From: Sphingobium boeckii | GTDB lineage: Bacteria > Pseudomonadota > Alphaproteobacteria > Sphingomonadales > Sphingomonadaceae | DNA: 64,000 bases | Direction of reading: 5' to 3' | Assembly (NCBI RefSeq): GCF_014199215.1 | Contig: NZ_JACIJC010000002.1 | Coordinates: forward strand, 620,001 to 684,000 | In this document: piece by piece, positions 23,343-31,950 of the stretch | Layout of the letters: every line of letters starts with the position of its first letter | How positions within the stretch are numbered: position 1 is the first letter of the stretch | Notes under the pieces: model-generated | Database searches by the model: none | What the model was told of the DNA's origin: nothing | The model's input: only the letters and a program-made list of their open reading frames with translations | Translations under genes and position numbers: made by a program

Positions 23343-24311
23343 CTAGGCCGCAAGTTTTGAAAGATAGTCGAATGACTTCGCGATCGACTCCATCGGCGGC
23401 GTGGTGAAGGCCTCCTGCTCGACATAGAAATGCCGCACCCCGGCCGCATAGGCCGCGGGCAGGATCTTGGCCCAGTCGAGCGTGCCCGACCCGACCTCCG
23501 TCGCTTCCATCAGAAATGCGAAATTGGGCTTGGTTGACGCGCCGACATCCTTGACATGGAGCTGACGAACCCGGCCTCTGTGCTTATGCAGAAATGCTAT
23601 GGGATCCAGCCCCGCAGCGGCAAGCCACGCAATATCGAGTTCGAAAGTGACCAAGCCGGGATCCGTTTGCTGCCAAAGGATGTCCCATCCTGTCATGCTC
23701 CCGACCGAAGCGAATTCAATGTTGTGATTGTGATAGCCGACCGAAATTCCGAACGGCTTCATGGCCGCTGCCTTTTCATTCAACATCGCAGCCGTGCGTT
23801 TCCAGAGATCGGCTCCAGCGGCGGTGAAAATGCGCAGCACTGCGGCTCCCCAATCCTCGCCCGCAAAAGGCTGCGCGCCGCTTGCCGAAAAGGGCGGCAT
23901 GGGCAGGATCAGCCGGTTTATCCCCAAGGTTCCCAAATCGTCGGCTAGTCGTTGCGGCTCGCTATCGAATGATAAGGTGCCGGGAGAAGCGCCATCCAAG
24001 CCGGACAAATGCATGCTGCTGAGAGAAAGTCCCGCACGGTCAGCAGCGGCTTTGACTTCAACCGCCTTGAGGCCGAACAATCCGGCCAGCTCAATATCCC
24101 GGTATCCGATTGCGGCGACGCGGGATAAAGTGCCTTCAAGATCTGGAGCCGCGACTTCTCCGAGGGTGTAGAGTTGCAGGCCGATAGGGCGTTGAACGCG
24201 CCGGAAGAATGGCACTTTAGATTTGGCGAACAGGCGCTCGGAAAAAGCCCCGCCCGCATAAATCGCGCCAGCGCCCGTAAGAAAAGTGCGGCGATCCAAT
24301 ATTGGCATCAT
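23343..24311 (-). CDS. Secreted sugar-phosphate-isomerase/epimerase-like TIM barrel
   Basis: 322 residues with a Tat signal (DRRTFLTGAGAIYAGGAFS). It is an AP-endonuclease-2/xylose-isomerase-like TIM barrel: 'IGLQLYTLGE', 'GYRDIELAGLFG', 'GISVGYHNHNIEF', 'FELDIAWLAAAGLDP', 'RVRQLHVKDV', 'HFYVEQEAF'. Metal ligands (Glu, Asp, His, Glu) appear in the expected strands. Relatives act on 3-keto-glycosides made by GMC dehydrogenases, so periplasmic cleavage or epimerisation of an oxidised sugar is plausible. It stands directly upstream of the small subunit (12-bp gap) in the same operon. Confidence 0.8.
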   Translation of the reverse strand: MMPILDRRTFLTGAGAIYAGGAFSERLFAKSKVPFFRRVQRPIGLQLYTLGEVAAPDLEGTLSRVAAIGYRDIELAGLFGLKAVEVKAAADRAGLSLSSMHLSGLDGASPGTLSFDSEPQRLADDLGTLGINRLILPMPPFSASGAQPFAGEDWGAAVLRIFTAAGADLWKRTAAMLNEKAAAMKPFGISVGYHNHNIEFASVGSMTGWDILWQQTDPGLVTFELDIAWLAAAGLDPIAFLHKHRGRVRQLHVKDVGASTKPNFAFLMEATEVGSGTLDWAKILPAAYAAGVRHFYVEQEAFTTPPMESIAKSFDYLSKLAA

Positions 24312-24380
24312 GGATTTGTACGTCCGCGGCAGCCGACAATCATATCGGTTATATCATTCATATCCCTACCATCCGCTCGA

Positions 24381-26645
24381 TCAGAACTTGACGCCGACGC
24401 GCACACCAAACTTCCGAGGATCCAGAAATTGCGATTGACCGTCAAAGCCGAAGTTGGCGTTTGTAATGACAATATTGTCTTCCAGATTCTCAACGTAGGC
24501 ACCAAGATAGAATGTGTTATCGGGTGCATTGTAAGTAATCGACAAATCAGTCTTGGTGTAGGAAGGCTGATAATAGTCAATCAGATTGGCCGTATCGGTG
24601 AGATAATATTTCGCGCTCATTCTAGTGTTCACCCGAGCAACGATGGAAGCACCTGAGGACAGCGGATATGTGTAGTCCATACCCACCGTCACGACCGAAG
24701 ATGGACTTCGCGGCAGATGATGGCCGGAGAAGTTGACAAATATGGGCAGATCGCTGGTAAGGACACCAGGCGTAAACCGCTCATACCGGGCGTCCAGAAG
24801 GTCGAGACCCGCTCGGAACCGGAGGCCTCGGACGGGCTGCGCGATGAATTCCAGTTCAATGCCATCGATCTGCGCCGCAGCGGCATTCTGGGTCAACTGA
24901 CAGACGCCGCAGCTTGCGAAAGCGCCAGACTGCGTGACCTGTAATCCCTTGTAGTCATAGTGAAATATCGATGCATTCAAGCGAACGGCGTTGTCGGCAA
25001 AGCGCAGTTTAACACCCGCCTCATAAGCGGTCAGGGTCTCGGGCTTATAATAAAGCTCGTCTTCGGTGAATGAGCAGAAATCACCCGATCCGATGGCGCA
25101 GCCATCGTTGAACCCGCCCGCCTTATAGCCCGTTGCAACGCTAGCGTAGAACAGCCCAATTGGTGAATCATAGTCCAATCCGGCCCGCCAGGTGGTGCGC
25201 GAAAAGGTACGCGACGCGTCGTTGATCGCGGACAGAATGCTGTTGCCAGGCACCCCTTGGCTGGGATCCAGCAGGATGAGCGTGATGCCCTGGCGAGATT
25301 TCCGATCGTTGGAATAGCGCGCGCCGGCGGTCAGGCGGACGTTCGGAAAAATTTCCAGATTGGCTTGCCCAAAAACCGACTTATTGATCGCAATAGTCGG
25401 GTTCTGAACGAAGCTCAGCCCGGTTACATAGTCAGGAAAACCGAAAGCGACAGGGTTGAGGAACGTTGCGACAATGCTGGACTTTTCCTTGAAATAATAA
25501 CCACCGACCTGAACCTGCAACGGCCCCTTATCGTAGGCGAGGCGGACCTCATGCGACATTTGCCAGTATTTTTGACCGGGGGCCGTAAATCCGATGCCAA
25601 AACCTGTCGCCTGGTTGTTCCGATCTGAATCCCGGTACGATCCCAGATACGTGAGTGCCAGGCCGCGGGACAAGCCGACATTCAGTTCACCACTAATGCC
25701 ATATTCCCGGTCATCGCGAAACGGACGGATAAGCTGAGCCGAGTTATTGACGCGAAGATCGCGGGAAGATCCGCCGACATAGATCGGCCTGACCGCAGTC
25801 AGTGTGGTGGGATCCGAGAGAGGGGCAGTCGGATCAAAAAAGTTTTCGGTCGACGCAGAACTGATCGTCGTGCCCTTCATCGTGGAATAGTCGCCGATGA
25901 TTTTCAGGCTGATAGCGTCGATCGGCTTCCACAACGCGGTCAAACGCGAAGAAAAATTCTCCTTGAACGGGTCATAACTGTACCCGTCGCTGGCCCCGTT
26001 GATTGCATAGCTATCGGAACGATCGTAGTTCACCGCAGCCCGGACGGCAAAGGTATCGCTCAATGGAATATTCACCATGCCAGTCGCATTGACATGGTTA
26101 AAGCTTTCGTAGCTCACATCAGCCCGGGCACCCAAGTTGAATTCGGGATCATGGGTGATGACGTTCACAACACCCGCAGTGGTGTTGCGACCGTACAGCG
26201 TGCCCTGCGGCCCACGCAACACTTCCACCCGCTGCACGTCAAAGAAACTGACCTCCTGCGACTGCGGCCGTGCCAGATAAATTCCGTTCAGCAGAAATGC
26301 TGCCGACGGATCACCCTTTTCGCTGCCATCGTTACTCGTAACACCGCGAATGGTGATCTGAAGTCCGTCTCCTCGCACCAAGGAGGTGTTCGGCAATAAG
26401 CCATTGAGCTGGGTGGGATTGGTAACCCCGCGCTCAATGAGCTGGTCCCCGCTCAGGGCAGTAAGGGAAAGAGGGGTTTTGGACGCGAATGTCTGAACCC
26501 GGTTTGCCGTCACGACAATATCACCGTCAGGGGCGCCCTCATCAGGAGAGGCTTGTGGTGGCGAGACATCTTGCGCGGCCGCTGGTGTGGCAAAAATCGA
26601 AATCGCAATTACCGATGTCAAACGAGTAAGTTTGTTCTTGGTCAT
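24381..26645 (-). CDS. TonB-dependent outer-membrane receptor 1
   Basis: 754 residues from ATG 26645 (GGGGGC ribosome site). Signal peptide MTKNKLTRLTSVIAISIFATPAAAQ, then TonB-box region 'DGDIVVTANRV', plug domain 'NGLLPNTSLVRGDGLQITIRGV...VEVLRGPQGTLYGRNTTAGVVNVIT', and a 22-strand barrel ending in the aromatic 'RKFGVRVGVKF'. Sphingomonads use such receptors for uptake of oligosaccharides and aromatic or natural-product substrates. It heads the block running to the VOC gene, so it is the likely importer for that pathway. No FecA-type signalling extension is seen. Confidence 0.9.
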   Translation of the reverse strand: MTKNKLTRLTSVIAISIFATPAAAQDVSPPQASPDEGAPDGDIVVTANRVQTFASKTPLSLTALSGDQLIERGVTNPTQLNGLLPNTSLVRGDGLQITIRGVTSNDGSEKGDPSAAFLLNGIYLARPQSQEVSFFDVQRVEVLRGPQGTLYGRNTTAGVVNVITHDPEFNLGARADVSYESFNHVNATGMVNIPLSDTFAVRAAVNYDRSDSYAINGASDGYSYDPFKENFSSRLTALWKPIDAISLKIIGDYSTMKGTTISSASTENFFDPTAPLSDPTTLTAVRPIYVGGSSRDLRVNNSAQLIRPFRDDREYGISGELNVGLSRGLALTYLGSYRDSDRNNQATGFGIGFTAPGQKYWQMSHEVRLAYDKGPLQVQVGGYYFKEKSSIVATFLNPVAFGFPDYVTGLSFVQNPTIAINKSVFGQANLEIFPNVRLTAGARYSNDRKSRQGITLILLDPSQGVPGNSILSAINDASRTFSRTTWRAGLDYDSPIGLFYASVATGYKAGGFNDGCAIGSGDFCSFTEDELYYKPETLTAYEAGVKLRFADNAVRLNASIFHYDYKGLQVTQSGAFASCGVCQLTQNAAAAQIDGIELEFIAQPVRGLRFRAGLDLLDARYERFTPGVLTSDLPIFVNFSGHHLPRSPSSVVTVGMDYTYPLSSGASIVARVNTRMSAKYYLTDTANLIDYYQPSYTKTDLSITYNAPDNTFYLGAYVENLEDNIVITNANFGFDGQSQFLDPRKFGVRVGVKF

Positions 26646-27576
26646 GCTGCCCCCAAAGCAATAATATAAATCACTCATCAGTCATATTATTTGAGTAATT
26701 CATAGAAGATCGTTGCCGATGAATATTAATGGATACATTGATTGTAGACAGCGGAAACTGATCGCTCTGGGCTATCAGAATTGCAGCTCGCAGAAAGCTG
26801 GGCCGTCGATGGGAATTTTATACATACGTGCGCGCATAACTTAAGTGCTATATTTAGTGCATAGCATCCGAAAAATCCGCACAGGTCATTCGCCCAAATG
26901 TCTTTTCATGATGCTTGCCCCTTGCGACCATCTCGCCTTGGTTGTCAGCATTGCGTAAACTGCGTCCGGCACGGCATAAGATTGTGTGACGCGATAATAT
27001 TGCGGTTGACGAGCTTGGAAGCGTGCTGACCGGGGAGGAGCGCGAAGGATCACTGCAGGTAGTCCGAAAAAGCCGCCGGCCTTCCTCTCTACGCCATTCA
27101 TCCAAGATCCCCCTGAAGGGCCGTTATCTCGATCTGTCTGTTACCCTGTTATAGCCAGCTATGCTCGCCGCGAAGGCAACCATGGCTTTTCGCCGATCCA
27201 GAACGGTGCGCGGCGAAGAAACTGTCTCGATCCTTGCGCGACGCGCTTTAGCGAAGATAGAAATTATTCCGGCACCTTGATCTGCAAGGATGAAATCTGG
27301 AAGGTGAAATCACACGAAGGGGAACCGCCGCGCTCCAAGCGCGCGATACGGAAGGGTAGGTTTCGACAGAATAAATTTGCGGCTGGGAGACCGGAATGGG
27401 TCGAAGACCGAAACATGGTAGGTGGAGCCAAGTACTACCGCATACGTTCCGTGTGCTCATGTTCCTAAAGTTCGACACCAAAGCCTTATGAGCCCTTAGA
27501 TGATTTTGGCGAGCGACTAACGGCCTCCAAACGAAGCTTTTAATCGCTTCATCGGAGTTAACGGACTAAACCCTTG
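26646..27576. other. 931-bp region without a recognised gene
   Basis: Between receptor 1 and the flavoprotein gene. Short frames occur on both strands (for example a minus-strand frame at 26886-27101) but none has both a ribosome site and protein-like sequence. The part next to 26645 is AT-rich and should hold the receptor promoter. The remainder may be decayed coding sequence. Confidence 0.45.
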
Positions 27577-28566
27577 TCAGTGATCCAAAGCGGAAACACT
27601 TGCGTGACTGCGTGGGGAGCAGACCCGCTGTCCGGCTACACTATATTCTTTTGTAAGCCTGACAATCAGATCGGCCGCGGAGGTGAGAGCCTCGATTGTG
27701 CCTACGCCTTGTCCGGCAGCCCAGATGTCGCGCCAAACCTTTGCGGCCAGCGTGTCGTCAAACTTCATCGTGGTTATGTCACCGGCAGGCAGATTGTCTG
27801 GATCCAGCCCGCTGGAAACGATCGAGCTGCGCAAATAATTGCCATGCACGCCGGTGAAATAGTCCGAATAGACGATGTCCCTGGCCGTACTGTCGATCAA
27901 AGCCTGCTTATATTCCGGGATGGCATTAGCCTCTGTAGTGGCAATGAAAGGTGTGCCGATATAGGCTAAATCGGCCCCCATGGCCTGCGCTGCCAGAATG
28001 CCGCCGCCGGTCGAGATCGCTCCGGACAAGGCCAATGGGCCATCGAACCAGCGGCGGATTTCGCTGATGAGCGCGAAAGGCGATAGCCTGCCGCCATGAC
28101 CGCCCGCGCCGGTGGCGACGGCGATCAGGCCATCGGCACCCTTCTCCACGGCTTTGCGGGCGAACGGATCGTCGATGATATCGTGCAGCGTGATCCCGCC
28201 CCAATCGTGAACCGCCGCGTTCAGATCTTCTCGCGCGCCAAGCGAGGTGATGATGATCGGCACCTTCCATTTCTCGCACACGGCCAGATCCTGATCGATG
28301 CGACCATTGGACCGGTGAACGATCTGGTTGACCGCGAAGGGCGCTGAAAGAGACTGGGGATTGTCCCGATCCCAGGCCGCTAGCTCCTCGGTGATGCGGT
28401 GCAGCCATTCGTCGAGCAAACTCTGGGGTCGCGCGTTCAGCGCAGGAAAAGAGCCCACGATTCCTGCCTTGCATTGGGCAATCACCAGTTCGGGACCAGA
28501 GACGATGAACATGGGTGAGCCGATCACCGGCAAGCGCAGTCGATCGAACAGGCTGGGAAGAGTCAC
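27577..28566 (-). CDS. Nitronate-monooxygenase-family flavoprotein
   Basis: 329 residues from GTG 28566 (GAGGA 7 bp before); the longer frame upstream overlaps the ligase gene. It is an FMN TIM barrel of the nitronate monooxygenase/2-nitropropane dioxygenase family: 'LPVIGSPMFIVSGPELVIAQCKAGIVGSFPALNARP', 'KGADGLIAVATGAGGHGGRLSP', 'LALSGAISTGGGILAAQAMGADLAYIGTPFIATTEA'. Sphingomonad and mycobacterial relatives beside acyl-CoA genes may be enoyl reductases or detoxify nitro compounds. It is 10 bp downstream of the acyl-CoA ligase. The substrate is unknown. Confidence 0.8.
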   Translation of the reverse strand: MTLPSLFDRLRLPVIGSPMFIVSGPELVIAQCKAGIVGSFPALNARPQSLLDEWLHRITEELAAWDRDNPQSLSAPFAVNQIVHRSNGRIDQDLAVCEKWKVPIIITSLGAREDLNAAVHDWGGITLHDIIDDPFARKAVEKGADGLIAVATGAGGHGGRLSPFALISEIRRWFDGPLALSGAISTGGGILAAQAMGADLAYIGTPFIATTEANAIPEYKQALIDSTARDIVYSDYFTGVHGNYLRSSIVSSGLDPDNLPAGDITTMKFDDTLAAKVWRDIWAAGQGVGTIEALTSAADLIVRLTKEYSVAGQRVCSPRSHASVSALDH

Positions 28567-28576
28567 TGCGATTTCC

Positions 28577-30385
28577 TCAGGATATATGATGCTTGTGCAC
28601 GATCGTAAGGCCGAGGGTGGCCGCGATCGCGTCCGCCTCGGGCGCTGCCGAAGTCGCGGCTCCGGCGGTCCAGGCGACCGTGATCCGGCGCGCGCCGAGA
28701 TCGTCGCAATAGATGCTGTCAATGCCAGCGACCCCCTGCAGGAGCTCGCTCATCCGCATGGCCGAGGCTTTCTGCCGCAGTTGATAGCGCGCGATCTTGC
28801 CCACTAGGGTGAGCGGGAGGTCGTCGACGAAAATCACGCGCTTCGGGCGGGCTGGGGGCTCGTCTATCCCTTCCCCGACAAAAGCGAGCAGTTCGGCTTC
28901 GGATACTTTCGCCCCGGGTTTGCGAACCGCATAGACGATTGGCAATTCGCCTGCGAACGCATCCGGCATGGCCACCGCTGCGGCGATCACGATGTCGGGA
29001 TGGCGAGCCACCACATCCTCGATCGCAAGCGGATCGATATTGTGGCCGCCGCGGATGATCACGTCCTTGGCGCGGCCGAGCAGCTTGAGTTGGCCGTCGG
29101 GCAGGAATTCGGCGAGGTCGCCCGACGCATACCAGCCGTCGGTGAGGCCATCGACCAGGCCATCCACGGTGCGATATCCGCTGAAGAGCATCGGCCCGCG
29201 CACGTACAGCTCATGCGGCGCATCCGGCGCGATCGGGACGAGACGCGCCTCGAGCAGAGGCGCGGGATAGCCGACCGCCTGTTCGCGCATCACGCCATCC
29301 ATGACCTGATAGGCGCCCGCACCGCTCATCTCGGTCATCCCGAGGCCCTGGACCATCGGCACACCGACGAGCTTTACGAGACGATCGACCAGCTCGGCGG
29401 GGATGGAGGCGGCACCCGTGAACATCGATCGCAATTCGGGCCACCGGGCCGAAGGTTCGCCCTGCGCCGCGATCTGCGACCATGATGCGGGCGCAAGGGC
29501 GATGATGTTCGTCTTCATGCGCGCGGCAATCTGCCATAGCGCTGCGACCGTATCGGGATCCCGCGCGCCGGCGATGCTGCAGTTCATGAGCGTAGCCCCG
29601 GCCGAAAAGATACCGAGGCCGACGATAAACGCACCGCCGACATGGAAAAAGGGGAAAAGCTGAAGGATGCGCTCACCATCCCGCCAGCCGATGCCCACCG
29701 ACGACGTATGGATCGACGCCATCACCGCATCGAGGCTGAGCTCGGCGAGCTTGGGAGCCCCGGTGGTGCCGCCCGTGTGAAACAGAAAGGCGGGTCGTGC
29801 GCCGGACACCGCCGGGATAGCGGTCGGGTCGCCGGTGGCAAGGAAGTCGTCCCACCTGAAATGGCGTGCGCTGCATTGCGCGAGTTCGGCCGACGCGCCA
29901 TGGCCGGCATCGATCTCGATGACGATGTCCACCCCCGCGATACGCACGGCCTGTGCCACCGTTTCGGCAAGCTTCATTGCGGGATGCGCGCCGAACGCCA
30001 CAATCGCTTTGACGTGAGCAAATCTGAGTTGGGCAGCCAGCGCTTCGGCCGAAAGCAGAAGATTGAGCGGGAAGGCAATGGCGACGCTTGCGGTGCCGGC
30101 GAGCGCCAGCAGCGTTTCGGGCAGGGACGGCGCGACGATCGCCACCGTGTCACTCTCGGTGATGCCAGCCGACACCAACGCTCCGGCAAACCGCGCTGCG
30201 ATATCGGCCGCTTGCGCATATCTGTAAATCCGGGGCGCGATGTCATCCGCGTGACGAAGATGAACAAAGGCCTCTCGATCGGGATAACGCGACGCCTGAT
30301 CTTGCAACATCGCGACAGGGTCCGGCATCTGGCTGATGCGGCGACGGGCCTCGATCTCGCGCTGCTTTTTATCTTCAGCTTTCAT
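28577..30385 (-). CDS. AMP-dependent acyl-CoA ligase
   Basis: 602 residues from ATG 30385 (AGGAG 8 bp before). ANL-family motifs: P-loop 'LFHTGGTTGAPKLAELS', 'FPFFHVGG', 'MVQGLGMTEMSG', 'DGWYASGDLAEF', 'GRAKDVIIRGGHNIDP', and the C-terminal catalytic Lys in 'LPLTLVGKIARYQL'. It activates a carboxylic acid to its CoA thioester. With the downstream flavoprotein and the upstream acyl-CoA dehydrogenase it forms an acid-activation and beta-oxidation unit. The exact chain or ring carried is not predictable. Confidence 0.9.
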   Translation of the reverse strand: MKAEDKKQREIEARRRISQMPDPVAMLQDQASRYPDREAFVHLRHADDIAPRIYRYAQAADIAARFAGALVSAGITESDTVAIVAPSLPETLLALAGTASVAIAFPLNLLLSAEALAAQLRFAHVKAIVAFGAHPAMKLAETVAQAVRIAGVDIVIEIDAGHGASAELAQCSARHFRWDDFLATGDPTAIPAVSGARPAFLFHTGGTTGAPKLAELSLDAVMASIHTSSVGIGWRDGERILQLFPFFHVGGAFIVGLGIFSAGATLMNCSIAGARDPDTVAALWQIAARMKTNIIALAPASWSQIAAQGEPSARWPELRSMFTGAASIPAELVDRLVKLVGVPMVQGLGMTEMSGAGAYQVMDGVMREQAVGYPAPLLEARLVPIAPDAPHELYVRGPMLFSGYRTVDGLVDGLTDGWYASGDLAEFLPDGQLKLLGRAKDVIIRGGHNIDPLAIEDVVARHPDIVIAAAVAMPDAFAGELPIVYAVRKPGAKVSEAELLAFVGEGIDEPPARPKRVIFVDDLPLTLVGKIARYQLRQKASAMRMSELLQGVAGIDSIYCDDLGARRITVAWTAGAATSAAPEADAIAATLGLTIVHKHHIS

Positions 30386-30460
30386 GCCTGGTCTCCTGAA
30401 AATCCGACTGGCCGCTGGCATTGCGGATGGCCAGTCCCCGAGCAGTGTTGACGACCGGCC

Positions 30461-31657
30461 TCATGGCCTTGTGGACGCCGCAATCGTTGGTGCATTCGAT
30501 CCGTGCCTGATCGAACGCGCGATGATCACCTTCATAATCTCGCTCGTGCCTCCATACACGCGCATGACCCGGCTATCGGCAAAAAGATTGGTGATCGGAT
30601 ATTCCATCATATAGCCATAGCCACCAAAAAGCTGCTGGCACGCGTCGATGACGGTGAACGCGGTTTCGGTGAGCCAGAGCTTGGCCATGGCGGCCAATGC
30701 GTCATCCAGATCATCATTCAAGAGTTGAACCATGAGCTGGTCGAAGAATGCGCGGCCCACGGTCGCCTGCGTCTTTGCATTGGCCAGGGTAAATTGCACG
30801 GACTGAAAATCGAACAGCAATTTGCCGAACGCGTCCCGCTGCAAGGCGTAGTCCGTCGCGAGTTCGACCCCGCGCTCCATATTGATCAGCGCTGACTGAG
30901 CGATCGTCATGCGTTCCCAAGCCAGTTGCTGCATGAGCTGATAGAAGCCCTGGCCGGGCGTTTCCCCGAGCAAATGATCCGCGGGAATGAACACGTCATC
31001 AAAGAACAACTCCGACGTGTCCTGCGCGTGCATACCCAATTTATCGAGATTGCGCCCGCGGCGAAAGCCATCGGCCGTCTCGGTCTCGACAACAGCCAGC
31101 GAGAGAGCACCGTCACTGCCGGATAACCGCGCCGCCACGAGGATCAGGTTCGCCGTCTGTCCATTGGTAATGAAGGTTTTCTGCCCGTTCAGGCGCCAGC
31201 CGCCCTCGCAAGGCGATAGCGAGGTGCGAATCCCTTTCAGATCGGAACCCGCGCCGGGCTCCGTCATTGCGATCGCGCCGATCACATCGCCCTGCGCCAT
31301 GCCGGGCAACCAGCGCCCACGCTGCTCTTCGGTGCCGTAAGCAAGGATGTAATGGGCAACGATCCCCGAATGGATGCTGTGTGCCACGCCCAGATTGCCG
31401 CCAAGACCGGCCCGGCTGAGCTCCTGCAGGATCACCGCCTCATGCGCCAATGTGCCGCCGCCGCCGCCATATTCCTCCGGGATGCTGGCGCAGAAGAGGC
31501 CCGCAGCAGCGACCTTTTTCCATGATTCCGAAGTGATCTGGCGTTGCGATTCCCATGCCGACACATCGGGCAGGAGATCGCTGGCAATGAACCGCGCCAC
31601 CTGATCGCTCAAGAGGTTGAGTTCGTCATCCATCCATGGAGATGCCCCGAGTTTCAT
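30461..31657 (-). CDS. Acyl-CoA dehydrogenase
   Basis: 398 residues from ATG 31657 (GGGGCAGG ribosome site). Typical three-domain dehydrogenase: 'IPEEYGGGGGTLAHEAVILQELSRAGL', FAD-binding 'IGAIAMTEPGAGSDLKGIRTS', 'WRLNGQKTFITNGQTANLILVAA', and C-terminal 'CQQLFGGYGYMMEYPITNLFADSRVMRVYGGTSEIMKVIIARSI', with Tyr-Gly-Gly-Thr in place before the expected catalytic glutamate (SEI). It introduces the alpha-beta double bond in an acyl-CoA. It is transcribed divergently from receptor 2 across a region with two matching palindromes. Confidence 0.9.
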   Translation of the reverse strand: MKLGASPWMDDELNLLSDQVARFIASDLLPDVSAWESQRQITSESWKKVAAAGLFCASIPEEYGGGGGTLAHEAVILQELSRAGLGGNLGVAHSIHSGIVAHYILAYGTEEQRGRWLPGMAQGDVIGAIAMTEPGAGSDLKGIRTSLSPCEGGWRLNGQKTFITNGQTANLILVAARLSGSDGALSLAVVETETADGFRRGRNLDKLGMHAQDTSELFFDDVFIPADHLLGETPGQGFYQLMQQLAWERMTIAQSALINMERGVELATDYALQRDAFGKLLFDFQSVQFTLANAKTQATVGRAFFDQLMVQLLNDDLDDALAAMAKLWLTETAFTVIDACQQLFGGYGYMMEYPITNLFADSRVMRVYGGTSEIMKVIIARSIRHGSNAPTIAASTRP

Positions 31658-31670
31658 CCTGCCCCTATAT

Positions 31671-31684
31671 CTACCGTTCAGTAG
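31671..31684. promoter_or_regulatory. Operator-like site near acyl-CoA dehydrogenase
   Basis: CTACCGTTCAGTAG, an interrupted palindrome (CTAC...GTAG) 14 bp upstream of the dehydrogenase ATG. It shares CTACCGT-x(3)-GTAGAATA with the site at 31834. A TetR-family gene is 2.6 kb away. Confidence 0.5.
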
Positions 31685-31833
31685 AATAATAGCAGAAAAC
31701 CTCCACTTCTTGTCAAGCACCAGAGATGCCCAATCGTCTCATTTGGTTGAGAAATGAGACATGTGGCGATTTTCGCTGGTGATTTCGGCAGCGCGATAGA
31801 TGGCACAGGTATCCTTTCCCAGTTTCCACCTTG

Positions 31834-31847
31834 CTACCGTATGGTAG
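31834..31847. promoter_or_regulatory. Operator-like palindrome upstream of receptor 2
   Basis: CTACC-GTAT-GGTAG, a perfect palindrome followed by AATATATAATG, which could be a -10 region. It is about 105 bp before the receptor start. It is probably bound by the same regulator as 31671-31684. Confidence 0.5.
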
Positions 31848-31950
31848 AATATATAATGAACGATCGTCCGTCACAGACTCGCGAACGAATGTGAAGCGGC
31901 GGACGATTGTCGATGAGCATCGACAATTAGGATTTTTAGGAGGGGTTGAT

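Noticed and set aside
26854-27105. Two overlapping minus-strand frames in the gap before receptor 1
   Set aside because: They lie in different frames over the same bases with arginine/serine-rich, shadow-like composition; no family was recognised.
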